This document shows positions 20,395-29,737 of a DNA stretch of 64,000 bases, piece after piece. A program made the position numbers and the translations under genes. The notes under the pieces were generated by a model. That model was not told the DNA's origin. It did not search any database and saw nothing but the letters and a program-made list of their open reading frames with translations. Each line of letters starts with the position of its first letter. The stretch's first letter is position 1. Source of the stretch: Quatrionicoccus australiensis (GTDB taxonomy: Bacteria > Pseudomonadota > Gammaproteobacteria > Burkholderiales > Rhodocyclaceae); contig NZ_CP075188.1 in assembly GCF_020510525.1 (NCBI RefSeq), positions 2,604,001 through 2,668,000 on the forward strand, read 5' to 3'.

Positions 20395-21294
20395 ATGACC
20401 GATCCCGCCGCCCGCAGCGAACTCATCACCATTCGCGACTTCATCCGCTATGCGGTCAGCCGCTTCAATGCCGCGCAACTGTTTTTCGGCCATGGCAGCG
20501 ACAACGCCTGGGACGAAGCCGTCTACCTGACGCTGCACACGCTGCACCTGCCGCTCGACCGCCTCGAACCCTTCCTCGACGCCCGTCTGCTGCCCGGCGA
20601 ACGCGAAACCCTGCTCGGCGTCTTCCGCCGCCGCTGCGAAGAACGCCTGCCGGCCGCCTACCTGACCAACGAAGCCTGGCTGGGCGAACACCGTTTCTAC
20701 GTTGACGAGCGCGTCATCGTGCCGCGCTCCTTCATCGCCGAACTGCTGCAGGAACAACTGACGCCGTGGATCGAAGACCCGTGGGCCATCCACTCGGCAC
20801 TCGACCTGTGCACCGGCTCCGGCTGCCTCGCCATCCTGACCGCGCTCGCCTTCCCGGAAGCCGACGTCGATGCGGTCGACCTCTCGGAAGACGCGATTTC
20901 CGTCGCCGAGCGCAACGTCGCCGACTACCACCTGAACGACCGGGTCAACATCATCCAGTCCGACGCCTTCACCAAATTGGCCGGCAAGCGCTACGACCTG
21001 ATCATCTCCAACCCGCCCTACGTCAATGCCGAATCGGTCGACCGCCTGCCGCCGGAGTATCTGCATGAGCCGGAACTGGCGCTCGGCTCGGGCGAAGACG
21101 GTCTCGACTTCACGCGCATCATTCTCGCCGAAGCGAAAAAGCACCTGACGGAAGACGGTATCCTGGTCGTCGAAATCGGCCACAACCGCGATGCGCTCGA
21201 AGCCGCCTACCCCAACCTGCCCTTCATCTGGCTCGACACCGAAGCCGGCGACGAATACGTCTTCCTGCTGCGCGCCGAAGACCTGCCGGAATAA
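20395..21294 (+). CDS. prmB: 50S ribosomal protein L3 glutamine methyltransferase
   Basis: SAM-dependent N5-glutamine methyltransferase of 299 residues. The SAM motif is LDLCTGSGCLAI and the catalytic NPPY is in LIISNPPYVNAES. The N-terminal helical domain (FFGHGSDNAWDEAVYL) distinguishes PrmB from PrmC. It follows dapE at 36 bp. Confidence 0.93.
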   Translation: MTDPAARSELITIRDFIRYAVSRFNAAQLFFGHGSDNAWDEAVYLTLHTLHLPLDRLEPFLDARLLPGERETLLGVFRRRCEERLPAAYLTNEAWLGEHRFYVDERVIVPRSFIAELLQEQLTPWIEDPWAIHSALDLCTGSGCLAILTALAFPEADVDAVDLSEDAISVAERNVADYHLNDRVNIIQSDAFTKLAGKRYDLIISNPPYVNAESVDRLPPEYLHEPELALGSGEDGLDFTRIILAEAKKHLTEDGILVVEIGHNRDALEAAYPNLPFIWLDTEAGDEYVFLLRAEDLPE

Positions 21295-21303
21295 GCAGGC
21301 AGC

Positions 21304-22173
21304 TTGAGCAAGCTTTTCGAAATACCCAGCCCGTTCGAGATCGAAACGGGCACCGTGCTCATGCTCGAACCGGGCTGGGCGCGCGAAGGCGAGTTGCGCG
21401 CCCAGTTGCTCGACGAGAGCTACCCGAAGCCCTTCGTCATCGACAACGGCAAGTCACGCTTCCTGTACTTCAACGTGCGCCTGATGCAGAGCGAAATGTC
21501 GCTCAAGGCGCCGCACGACCTCGCCTTGCGGTACACGCAGAAAATGATGGCATTTCTGCTTTTCCAGCCGCGCCCGAAACGCATCGTGCTGATCGGTCTG
21601 GGCGGCGGCTCGCTGATCAAGTTCTGCTACCAGCGCATGCCCGGCACGCACCTGACCGCGGTCGAGTTGAATCCCGACGTGATCGCCCTGCGCGACGCCT
21701 TTGCCGTGCCGGCCGACGACGAACGCCTGCAGATCATCGAGGCGGATGGCGCCGAATTCATCGAAAACGCCGAAAAGGGCATCGACGTGCTACTGGTCGA
21801 CGCCTTCGACAAGACCGGTTTCGCGCCCAGCCTGGCCAACCGCGAGTTTTTCGAAAACGCCTACGCCAAGCTGGCCGGCAACGGCGTACTGGTCATCAAC
21901 CTGGCCGGCGAGAAGGAAACCTACGCCGGCCTGATCGGCGAGGCGATGCACGTCTTCGACGACCAGGTCATCGTCATCTCGGTGCCCGACGACGGCAACC
22001 ATGTGCTTTACGCTTTCCGCGAACTCTACTTCGAGCCGCGCTGGCGCTGGCTGCACAACTACGCCAAGGAACTGCGCGCCAAGTTCGGCCTCGACTTCCC
22101 GGCCTTCGTGCAAAAGATGGAACGCTCGACCAAGCTCGGCCTGGCCCGCCGCGAGGCGCTGCGCGGCCGCTGA
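21304..22173 (+). CDS. Spermidine synthase-like methyltransferase-fold protein
   Basis: 289 residues from a TTG start. The Rossmann core has LIGLGGGSLIKFCY and AVELNPDVI, then DVLLVDAFDKTGF, as in polyamine aminopropyltransferases. The start is uncertain: the TTG lies ten bases after prmB, and an in-frame ATG at 21361 would shorten it. Several residues of the classic spermidine synthase active site are not obvious, so the substrate is open. Confidence 0.72.
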   Translation: MSKLFEIPSPFEIETGTVLMLEPGWAREGELRAQLLDESYPKPFVIDNGKSRFLYFNVRLMQSEMSLKAPHDLALRYTQKMMAFLLFQPRPKRIVLIGLGGGSLIKFCYQRMPGTHLTAVELNPDVIALRDAFAVPADDERLQIIEADGAEFIENAEKGIDVLLVDAFDKTGFAPSLANREFFENAYAKLAGNGVLVINLAGEKETYAGLIGEAMHVFDDQVIVISVPDDGNHVLYAFRELYFEPRWRWLHNYAKELRAKFGLDFPAFVQKMERSTKLGLARREALRGR

Positions 22174-22180
22174 AGCAACA

Positions 22181-22795
22181 ATCCCCCGGCAGAACCGGGG
22201 GACTTCATTATGTGAGCCGCTCACAGCGGCTATGCGGGGACGCTAACGCGGCCCCGAGTTCTTGGCGCCATCCACTGGCACCCAATCGGCCACACGAGAT
22301 TGAACTGATCCAAACACTCGTCCTTCTCTTGATCTCGCCCAACCGTCGACACGAAATATCCTCTAGCCCAGAAGTGCTAACCAACAAAGTTGCGCTTTCG
22401 CTCCCCGTACACTCGGGCTATGTGGATCGCACTCTTACCCTTCATATACCCCACCACCTGTGACACCACATACTTCGGCGGGATCGCAATCAACATGTGA
22501 ACTTGATCTGACATCAGGAGCCCTTCCAAAATCCGGCACTCCTTACGCTGCGCCAACTGCCGAAAAATCTCCCCAAGGTGCGCACGCAACCTCGCATACA
22601 CCGTCTTCCTCCGGCACTTCGGAATGAACACCACATGGTATTTACACTCCCACCGACTGTGACTTAGGCTCTCAAACTCGTCCATCGTAAAATTCCCTTT
22701 ATCGAGTGTGCTTGGCGGCTCACTCTGGAAGTTTCATCGATGGGCTCCCGTAAAAGTCAAACTTCTACTGCCACCCCGGCATAGCCGGGGGATTT
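22181..22795 (-). mobile_element. Degenerate IS200/IS605-family element (IS200 type)
   Basis: About 615 bp with a single transposase frame on the minus strand and a subterminal hairpin at each end: CCCCCGG/CCGGGGG at 22183-22201, and CCCCGGC/GCCGGGG at 22774-22790. This is the layout of IS200 elements, which lack terminal inverted repeats and target duplications. The transposase is broken, so the copy is immobile on its own. Confidence 0.8.
22230..22685 (-). pseudogene. tnpA: IS200 transposase TnpA, inactivated
   Basis: The intact start (WECKYHVVFIPKCRRK) runs to an amber codon at 22377-22379 where the family has Gln (NFVG-stop-HFWARGYF). The frame continues open for 49 codons. Two other lesions are visible: the HUH motif reads QVH (first His lost) in MSDQVHMLIAIPPKY, and the region after STVGRD lacks the helix that normally carries the catalytic Tyr. 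The gene is therefore dead three times over. Confidence 0.85.
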
Positions 22796-22958
22796 CCCTT
22801 GATGATTTAAAGAGCCAGTTGAATCTATCTGCTGCAAACCAATTTATCGTCGGCTAAATCACCCCTGACTGTGCCCGGAGCTTTACCCACATCATTGTGT
22901 TTCGGGTGCGAATTTCAAAATAAATCTATTGTAAACAGCAGATTGCAACGTTAGCAAC

Positions 22959-23273
22959 CTAATCGCTCTGCCGGCCGCAAGGCGTTTGCAAGAAACACGT
23001 GGCGGATGTGCTGCAGCGGCAAGGTGGAGTCCCGCGCTGGCGAAGAGCGATCAGCCACATCGCCGCGGTGTCTGGTGAGTCAGCTTTGGCCCCGCTGTTG
23101 CCGAAGACTTGCGACGAGCGCTCCAGTAACTGTATTTCCCAGTCCATGATCCGGTTGGGATGGAGATCAAACTGCTGGACCAACTCGACCTGCGTCTTGT
23201 CGCCTCGCGAGGTGGCAATCGCCACCTCGGTCTTGAACTCCGGCGAGTGATTCCACCATTTCCTTCTTGTCAT
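22959..23273 (-). pseudogene. IS3-family OrfA transposase remnant
   Basis: The first 55 or so residues (MTRRKWWNHSPEFKTEVAI, VELVQQFDLHPNRIMDW, LLERSSQVFG) match the helix-turn-helix OrfA of IS3-type elements. After about 23110 the frame no longer resembles OrfA, and no OrfB follows, so only the 5' part of the element survives. It marks the left side of the accessory block. Confidence 0.75.
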
Positions 23274-23510
23274 GCCCTTGCTCCTCAATCAAGCCACTAT
23301 GCGGCCGTGGGTTGAGCAAGGCTATCAGTTGTCCTGCCGTCCGAAATCGCAGAGGCGACTCTGCCTGGCGAGTTCAATTCGCAGCATCACGGCACTCACC
23401 TTCCAATTTAGAAACCGCCATAGCATATCAATAATCAATTTTTTTAAATAATTCACTTTTGTCATATTAACAAACTCACGGTACGCACCACCTTCACTCA
23501 GCACCATCAC

Positions 23511-24054
23511 TCAATTGTAAAAATTAAAAACTTGTCGCTTTTCTCAGACACCTGATTGATACCAACGCAGGCATGGCAGCCACCTTCATCGACAAGGTCG
23601 GATGACAGGCAACATTTCACGACAAATCTTCACCTGCCGGACACTATCGCAGATAGAGCAGCCATCTCAGCCACCCAACATATATACCAATGTCATTTTA
23701 TTTGAAAAAATGAGCAATACGAACAAAACAACCAAACGTCACAATTAGCTATCAAATTGTCAGTTTTTTTAACTTAAAAACCACAAAACCACGGAATGTC
23801 GCCACGAAACGACAACAAATAGCACATTTTCAGCAAGATTTTGGACAAACCATGACGCGACAAATGAAACAAGCCTCTCCCATTTGAGATAAAACAAAAT
23901 ATAATTAAATTAATACATCAACCACAAAAATGTGATGAAAATACAGATAAACGATAGTGACAAGTCATGTGGTACGCACATTGATGGAGTTGGAACCCTG
24001 TTTCATATTGCGACAGCCGATCCAACCGCAAACGAAACACGGCCGGGGAAATAA
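23511..24054. other. AT-rich non-coding stretch before the secretion operon
   Basis: 544 bp with no credible gene and a base composition far more AT-rich than the surrounding genes, with many A and T runs. A weak -24/-12-like string, TGGTACGCACATTGAT, starts at 23970 (the -12 GC is GA). Such AT-rich DNA is typical of horizontally acquired, silencer-bound promoters. The adjoining 23289-23510 also shows nothing recognisable. Confidence 0.5.
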
Positions 24055-25107
24055 ATGGATTTGTCGCGGCAAATAGTATTCAAAGGACACACCACGGTCG
24101 AAAACCTCCCGGTTCGTGGCATCGTGGCCCGATCAAAAGTGATGCACAATCTACTGGAAGAAGTGGCGCTCTACGCCAACAGCGAGGCCAACGCGCTAAT
24201 CCAGGGAGAAACTGGCACCGGTAAGGAACTGATCGCCTATGCGTTGCACCGGGGCAACGAAAAGCGTAACCGGGGTCCTTTCGTCTCGGTCAACTGTGGT
24301 GCCATCCCAGACGGACTTTTCGAATCCGAATTCTTTGGACATATGAAGGGCGCCTTCACGGGCGCCACGAGCAACCATGCCGGCTATCTGGAACAGGCTC
24401 ATGGAGGAACCCTGTTTCTCGATGAACTAGGCGAACTCCCCATCCATCAGCAAGTCAAATTGCTGCGCGTCCTCGAACAACGTACGGTCACCCGACTTGG
24501 TTCGCACGCCCCGCTTGCAGTCGATTTTCGCCTGGTTGCAGCCACCAACCGCGACCTGCGCCAGATGGCAGAACAAGGTAGCTTTCGCGCCGACCTTTAT
24601 TTCCGCGTTGCCGTGCTGTTGTTCCGTCTCCCCAACCTTGAAGAACGCGGCGCGCAAGACAAGCGAGCCATCTTCGAGTCGGTACTCAAACAGGTGGCCG
24701 AACGCAACAATCACCCTTTCACCCCCCCCCCTGAATGGCTGCTGGTAGAACTGTCTCAGTTGCGCTATCAGGGCAATGTCCGAGAACTGATCAACCTTGC
24801 GGAACGTATTGCCATCACCCACCACGCAACCGGCGAGTGGAATGCCAAGCAGTTACTGCCCATCCTGCAGCGCCACCGAAACGAGACTGTCGACACCACT
24901 CAATCGCCTGCCCGTGACTGGTCTTCCCGCGACATCAACGAGCGTGAACGCGTTCTATCCCAACTTGAAGCCCACGGCTGGCAGCGCCAGGTCACGGCTG
25001 CTGCACTGGGTATCAGCCGCAAGGTGCTGTGGGAAAAAATGCGCAAATACCGCCTCTATGAACACCTGATCCTGAACAAGAATGACGGGGATAATTTTGG
25101 CTGCTAA
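24055..25107 (+). CDS. Sigma54-dependent activator without sensory domain
   Basis: Bacterial enhancer-binding protein of 350 residues. The AAA+ domain begins almost at once: VMHNLLEEVALYA, Walker A QGETGTGKE, the sigma54-contacting GAFTGA loop in HMKGAFTGATSNH, Walker B TLFLDELGELP and the R-finger region LYFRVAVLLFRLP. A Fis-type helix-turn-helix is at the C-terminus (AAALGISRKVLWEKMRKY). There is no receiver, GAF or PAS domain, so activity is probably set by its level or a partner. It overlaps the ABC transporter gene by 26 bp. A sigma54 promoter lies 3.8 kb downstream in the same locus. Confidence 0.9.
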   Translation: MDLSRQIVFKGHTTVENLPVRGIVARSKVMHNLLEEVALYANSEANALIQGETGTGKELIAYALHRGNEKRNRGPFVSVNCGAIPDGLFESEFFGHMKGAFTGATSNHAGYLEQAHGGTLFLDELGELPIHQQVKLLRVLEQRTVTRLGSHAPLAVDFRLVAATNRDLRQMAEQGSFRADLYFRVAVLLFRLPNLEERGAQDKRAIFESVLKQVAERNNHPFTPPPEWLLVELSQLRYQGNVRELINLAERIAITHHATGEWNAKQLLPILQRHRNETVDTTQSPARDWSSRDINERERVLSQLEAHGWQRQVTAAALGISRKVLWEKMRKYRLYEHLILNKNDGDNFGC

Positions 25108-27322
25108 CGACTCTCAGGAGGTACCTGAAACCACCGAAAAAACCGAAAACACCGCACAAGCACAACTGACCAAAGGCGAAGCGGAAGCAGCCGCAAAAGC
25201 CTCGCCCGAAATGCGCGCCCACTCGGGAATCTATGCCTTTTGCCTGATTTCCGCTTTTCACCTGAGACCATGCGATCCTGAACTACTGGCCGTTAGCGAG
25301 GGCTTCGAGCAGCGCCCGGTCAGCGCAGCAGATCTCCAACTCATTGCGCGCCACCGGGAATTCAGAGTGCAGGTTGCCTCCTTCACTTGGAGCGATCTCA
25401 AGCGCCAGACCTTCCCTGTCATAGCCGAGCTTAGCAATGGCGACTTCCTTGTCGTAGCACGCGTCGAAGCAGACCGTGTCGTACTGGTGGAACCGCGCAA
25501 GGGGCAACCGTTGCTTGCCACCCAACCCCAGTTCGAAAGCATCTGGACGGGACGCCTAGTATTGCTCAAGCCCCGCCTAAGCTGGGATGACCCCAACCGT
25601 CGTTTCGGCCTGGCCTGGTTTCTGCCTGTCGTCAAAAAATATCGCAAAGTGTTGCTGGAAGTGGCACTGGCCGCTTTCGTCATCCAGCTTTTCGCGCTCG
25701 CCACACCACTGTTCACGCAACTCGTCATCGACAAGGTGCTAGTGCACCGCTCGGTTTCAACCCTCAATGTCCTGGCTTTCGGAATGCTGCTAGTGGTGGT
25801 CTTCGAGGGCGTGCTGAATATCCTGAAGGTGCAGTTGCTGACCCACACCACGAACCGCATCGATGTCACCCTGAGCTCCCGATTGTTCAACCACTTGCTG
25901 CACATTCCGCTACGCTACTTCGAGGAACGCAGGGTAGGCGACACCGTGGCCCGCGTGCGAGAACTGGAGAGCATTCGACAGTTTCTCACCGGCTCCAGCA
26001 TGATGGCACTCATCGACACTCTCTTTCTCGGAGTGTTCGTCTTTGTCATGCTGCTTTACAGCGTCCAGCTAACCGTGATGGTCCTGGGCACCCTGCCTCT
26101 GCTGGCTGGCCTTTCGCTGATTTCCTTTCCTGCCCTACGCCGACGGCTTTCGGAGCGCTTCGACCGCGGAGCCGAATACCAATCCTTCTTGGTTGAGGCC
26201 ATCACCGGCATTCTGACGGTCAAAGCCATGGCCTTGGAAAACCAGATGCACCGACGCTGGGAAAGTCTGCTCGCGCGCTACGTCACCGCCTCCTACCGCA
26301 CCGAACTGCTTGCCGGCGTGGTCGGTTCGCTTGGTCAGGCCGTACAACGCCTGATTACCCTGCTGCTACTCTGGTACGGCGTCAACCTGGCGCTGGACGG
26401 CGAGATAACCGTCGGGCAACTGATCGCCTTCCAGATGATCGCAGGCCAGGTCACCGGACCGGTACTTCGCATGGTACAAACTTGGCAACATTTTCAACAG
26501 GTTGGAGTTTCCATCCAGCGCCTCGGTGACTTGATGAATACCCCCGCCGAACCCATCCTGAACACCGCTCGCAGCAACCTGCCGCCCTTGCGTGGTCAAG
26601 TCAGTCTGCAAATGCTGCGTTTTGGCTACCGCCACGATGCACCGCCAGTCGTGCGCGACATCAATCTCGAGGTGGCGCCAGGCACCTTTGTCGGCATTGT
26701 CGGCCGTAGCGGCTCGGGCAAAAGTACCTTGGCCAAGCTGTTGCAGCGACTGTATCTACCCGATAACGGCAACATCCTGCTTGACGGCATCGACCTCAAA
26801 GAACTCGACCCAGTCTGGCTACGTCGTCAGATTGGCGTCGTATTGCAGGAAAACTACCTGTTCAACGGCAGCATTCGTGAAAACATCGCCATCCATATTC
26901 CCGACATTGCGCTGGAACGGATACGCGAAGTGGCAACCCTGGCCGGAGCCGACGAGTTCATCGCCAAGCTACCCGATGGCTATGACACTTTGGTCGGCGA
27001 ACGCGGCTCATCACTGTCCGGCGGCCAGCGGCAACGCATCGCCATCGCTCGCGCCCTACTCACCAATCCACGCATCCTCATTTTCGATGAGGCGACTAGC
27101 GCCCTCGATTACCAGTCTGAACGCATCATCCAGGCTAATCTCGGACGTATTTCAGCCGGCCGCACCGTTTTCATGGTCGCTCACCGTCTGTCGGCGATTC
27201 GTCACGCCGACATCATTCTGGTTATGGATGACGGCCAAGTTGCCGAACGCGGCAACCATGAGGAATTGCTCGCGCAGGGCGGCATCTACGCTTCTCTTTG
27301 CAACGAGGACAACCTGCAATGA
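25082..27322 (+). CDS. Type I secretion ABC transporter (LapB/HlyB type)
   Basis: Inner-membrane exporter of 746 residues. After an acidic 50-residue leader come a C39-peptidase-like domain (about 45-170) without the catalytic Cys at the expected place (HSGIYAFCLISAF), six membrane helices (about 190-480), and the ATPase: Walker A GRSGSGKST, Q-loop VLQENYLF, signature LSGGQRQR, Walker B ILIFDEATSALD, and AHRLS. A degenerate peptidase domain is the rule for exporters of large RTX proteins and adhesins. The next gene starts in ATGA overlap. Confidence 0.93.
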   Translation: MTGIILAANDSQEVPETTEKTENTAQAQLTKGEAEAAAKASPEMRAHSGIYAFCLISAFHLRPCDPELLAVSEGFEQRPVSAADLQLIARHREFRVQVASFTWSDLKRQTFPVIAELSNGDFLVVARVEADRVVLVEPRKGQPLLATQPQFESIWTGRLVLLKPRLSWDDPNRRFGLAWFLPVVKKYRKVLLEVALAAFVIQLFALATPLFTQLVIDKVLVHRSVSTLNVLAFGMLLVVVFEGVLNILKVQLLTHTTNRIDVTLSSRLFNHLLHIPLRYFEERRVGDTVARVRELESIRQFLTGSSMMALIDTLFLGVFVFVMLLYSVQLTVMVLGTLPLLAGLSLISFPALRRRLSERFDRGAEYQSFLVEAITGILTVKAMALENQMHRRWESLLARYVTASYRTELLAGVVGSLGQAVQRLITLLLLWYGVNLALDGEITVGQLIAFQMIAGQVTGPVLRMVQTWQHFQQVGVSIQRLGDLMNTPAEPILNTARSNLPPLRGQVSLQMLRFGYRHDAPPVVRDINLEVAPGTFVGIVGRSGSGKSTLAKLLQRLYLPDNGNILLDGIDLKELDPVWLRRQIGVVLQENYLFNGSIRENIAIHIPDIALERIREVATLAGADEFIAKLPDGYDTLVGERGSSLSGGQRQRIAIARALLTNPRILIFDEATSALDYQSERIIQANLGRISAGRTVFMVAHRLSAIRHADIILVMDDGQVAERGNHEELLAQGGIYASLCNEDNLQ

Positions 27323-28707
27323 AGTCGATTCGGCAAATTACCACCGGATGGCCTGCACGACTCCGCCTGGCTTATCAGAGACGGCGTGAACAACAACGAG
27401 TTCGGGCCCTGCAACGCCTCGAACAAGATTTTTTGCCACCATTACTGGAAATCCAGGACATACCGCCGTCGCCGCACAAGCGACTGGTCCTCTGGTCGCT
27501 ACTCCTGCTCCTGCTCATCGCTCTGCTGTGGAGCTACTTCGGCCATATCAACGTGGTTGCAACAGCCGGTGGGCGATTTATCCCGGATGGACGACTACAA
27601 GTGGTCCAACCCTTGCAGATCGGCGTAGTCAAAGCCATTCGGGTCAAGGTTGGCGAACAGGTAAAGGCTGGCGACACCTTGATCGAACTCGACACCGAAC
27701 CTCTAGAAGCAAGCGAAATCGCCGTCCAGAAAAACATCGTACAAAACGAATTCAGGCAGCGACGGCTGCGTGAACAACTGGCTGGCCACAAGCCGGACCC
27801 AAGTACCGCCGATGAAAGCGATGCCACACAGCGCAATCTATGGCGAGCAGAAATGGATGCTTACCACAGCCAGTTGCGCATCGCCAAAGCCTCGACACAG
27901 GAAGCAGCAGCCGAACTCGCCGCCGGAGCCGCACTACTCTCCCACAAGGAACACAGTGTAAACATTGCAGACGAACAGGTAGCCAACTCGAAAATCCTGG
28001 CCGAGATGGGTGCCATCGCCCGCAACGAATACCTGCAGGCAGAGCGTGATCGATTAGGCCAGCATGGTGAGCTCGAATCGCTGCGCGAAAAGCAGGAGAC
28101 CCTGCGTGCCCACCTGACTTCTGCCCGGGAAACATTGGCCCGGCTCGAGTCCGAACGCCGCCTGCGCCTGCTTGAGCAGATGGAAAACACCCAGCAGCAG
28201 GGCTACGCCCTGGAAGAAAGTCGGAGCAAGGTTTCACACGAACTGGCCGCACAGCGCCTGCGGGCCCCAGTGGACGGCATCGTCCAGGCAGTCAATGTAG
28301 CCTCACTAGGCGAAGTAGTTTCACCAAAACAGGATGTGGTGACCATCGTTCCTGAGTTAGCACCATTGATTGTCGAAATCCGCGTCGCGAACCAAGATGC
28401 TGGCTTCGTCAAAGTCGGGCAATCCGTCGAAATCAAGGTCGACGCTTTCCCCTTCATGCAGTACGGCATCTTGCCGGGACGCCTCACCTGGATCAGCCCA
28501 GATGCTGAAAGCGATGCCAAACAAGGCCTCTATTACCGCGCCTGGATCGAATCGGAACAAACATTCCTGTCTTATGCCGGCAAAAAAATGCAAATGCGCC
28601 CAGGAATGTCGGCCAGCGTCGATGTAAAGACTGGAGAGCGTCGCATCATCGATTTTTTTCTGTCTCCCCTGCTGAAGAATCTCAGCGAGAGTCTGTCAAT
28701 TCGATAA
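27319..28707 (+). CDS. Type I secretion membrane-fusion protein (HlyD/LapC type)
   Basis: Periplasmic adaptor of 462 residues. It has a basic cytoplasmic N-terminus, one membrane helix (LVLWSLLLLLLIALLWSYF, about 56-74), a lipoyl half (IRVKVGEQVKAGDTLIELD), a long coiled coil (about 130-290) and the second lipoyl half with LRAPVDGIVQAVNVASLGE. It links the ABC exporter to a TolC-type channel. The ATG at 27319 overlaps the exporter stop; an upstream in-frame ATG at 27298 is less likely. Confidence 0.92.
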   Translation: MKSIRQITTGWPARLRLAYQRRREQQRVRALQRLEQDFLPPLLEIQDIPPSPHKRLVLWSLLLLLLIALLWSYFGHINVVATAGGRFIPDGRLQVVQPLQIGVVKAIRVKVGEQVKAGDTLIELDTEPLEASEIAVQKNIVQNEFRQRRLREQLAGHKPDPSTADESDATQRNLWRAEMDAYHSQLRIAKASTQEAAAELAAGAALLSHKEHSVNIADEQVANSKILAEMGAIARNEYLQAERDRLGQHGELESLREKQETLRAHLTSARETLARLESERRLRLLEQMENTQQQGYALEESRSKVSHELAAQRLRAPVDGIVQAVNVASLGEVVSPKQDVVTIVPELAPLIVEIRVANQDAGFVKVGQSVEIKVDAFPFMQYGILPGRLTWISPDAESDAKQGLYYRAWIESEQTFLSYAGKKMQMRPGMSASVDVKTGERRIIDFFLSPLLKNLSESLSIR

Positions 28708-28812
28708 ACCTTGCGACCGGGCAATTCCACTCTGCATAAGTCGCTTCTGCGGCAGGTAGCCTGTCCGAACCTCCGGCAAACACCTCCAACAAAGGCATTT
28801 TGGACTCCCGAC

Positions 28813-28853
28813 GTTACGTAACACCAGCCTCTTGTTCCCCTTTGTTCCGTAAC
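28813..28853. promoter_or_regulatory. Probable activator binding sites (UAS) for the sigma54 promoter
   Basis: GTTACGTAAC (28813-28822, perfect palindrome) and GTTCCGTAAC (28844-28853) differ by one base and start 31 bp apart, about three helical turns. They lie about 95-135 bp upstream of the -24 element, the usual distance for enhancer-binding proteins. The activator at 24055 is the obvious candidate to bind them. Confidence 0.6.
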
Positions 28854-28947
28854 ACAAAACAGATCACCCGCATTACTTGCCGACCCAGTCCGAGATAAGC
28901 CACTGAGCAATATGGAATTTTCATTTTAATCGAAGCAATCGATCATC

Positions 28948-28963
28948 TGGCATGGCTATTGCT
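28948..28963 (+). promoter_or_regulatory. Sigma54 (-24/-12) promoter
   Basis: TGGCATGGCTATTGCT matches the consensus TGGCACGNNNNTTGCW at all but one position, with GG-N10-GC spacing. It sits 111 bp before the first small-protein gene, in an otherwise gene-free 366-bp gap, and downstream of two palindromic sites. A sigma54 activator is encoded in the same locus. Confidence 0.78.
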
Positions 28964-29073
28964 AATTAATATGGTGCAGCTTTTCGGGGCGCACACCGGA
29001 CCCAGGGTTGCAGACTACCGGGGAACGGAATTCTGTTTAGCCTGCATCTATCAATTACCAAGGAGAAATACTA

Positions 29074-29652
29074 ATGGGACTTTTGGACTCTTTGTTTGGC
29101 AGCGGCACTTCTGCTGACGACATCAACTCGATCCTCAGCTCTACTGCTGCCAACTCGTCCGCACTGAGCAACGTTTCCGCAACCAACGCCAATACGCTGG
29201 TCAATAGCGTGCTTGATGGTATGACCACCATGGTTAACACCACGCTGCAAACGACCTTCGAGGGTGTAACCGCCTTGGAAGAAAGCGCCATGCAGGGCAG
29301 CGCCGAAGCCATGAACAGCGTAGCCTCGACTGCCATTTCCTTTACAGAAGCATCCTCGGCAAAAACTTACGATGCTTCCGGCCACCTGCTGCAAGACACT
29401 CAGGCGGTTAGCCACAATGGTGGTGCTGCCATCATGACCGCTTACGCCAGCAATACGCTGGGCCCCTTGATGGAAGGTATCGGTCAAGGAATCGCCGGCC
29501 TGATGACCGGTGTCGGCAATGGTGCTGGACAAGCCATGGCCAACCTCGGCTCACATCTGCCGGACGCTCTGCCCGGCCTGACTTCCGCCTTGGGTGGTCA
29601 GATCGCAGCTAGCCTCGGTACTGCCGGTCTGCTGGCCAACTCATCCCTGTAA
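29074..29652 (+). CDS. Small secreted-protein candidate, paralogue 1 of 3
   Basis: 192 residues rich in Ala, Ser, Gly, Thr and Asn, without Cys, signal peptide or RTX repeat. The ribosome site AAGGAGAAATACTA is strong. Residues 99-165 (YDASGHLLQDTQAVSHNGG onward) align with the next two gene products, and the end ASLGTAGLLAN matches theirs. The gene is first after the sigma54 promoter and is followed by a terminator, so it should be the most abundant transcript. The family was not recognised. Position between the fusion protein and TolC suggests a type I secretion substrate. Confidence 0.75.
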   Translation: MGLLDSLFGSGTSADDINSILSSTAANSSALSNVSATNANTLVNSVLDGMTTMVNTTLQTTFEGVTALEESAMQGSAEAMNSVASTAISFTEASSAKTYDASGHLLQDTQAVSHNGGAAIMTAYASNTLGPLMEGIGQGIAGLMTGVGNGAGQAMANLGSHLPDALPGLTSALGGQIAASLGTAGLLANSSL

Positions 29653-29673
29653 CCCCTCGGGCGAGAGAAACGG

Positions 29674-29701
29674 AGGCCCGATCCAACGGATCGGGCCTTT
29701 T
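29674..29701 (+). terminator. Terminator between paralogues 1 and 2
   Basis: Stem AGGCCCGATCC/GGATCGGGCCT (11 bp) with loop AAC, then TTTT. It would stop most transcripts after the first small gene and let the rest read into the others. Confidence 0.88.
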
Positions 29702-29737
29702 CCAGATTTTCCGATCGATTTTTTGGATGCACTGCGA

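Noticed and set aside
23325..23510. A 61-codon minus-strand frame after the IS3 remnant
   Set aside because: No ribosome site, no similarity recognised and biased composition; probably chance.
23970..23985. Sigma54-like string before the activator gene
   Set aside because: The invariant -12 GC is GA; kept only as a note in the AT-rich region.
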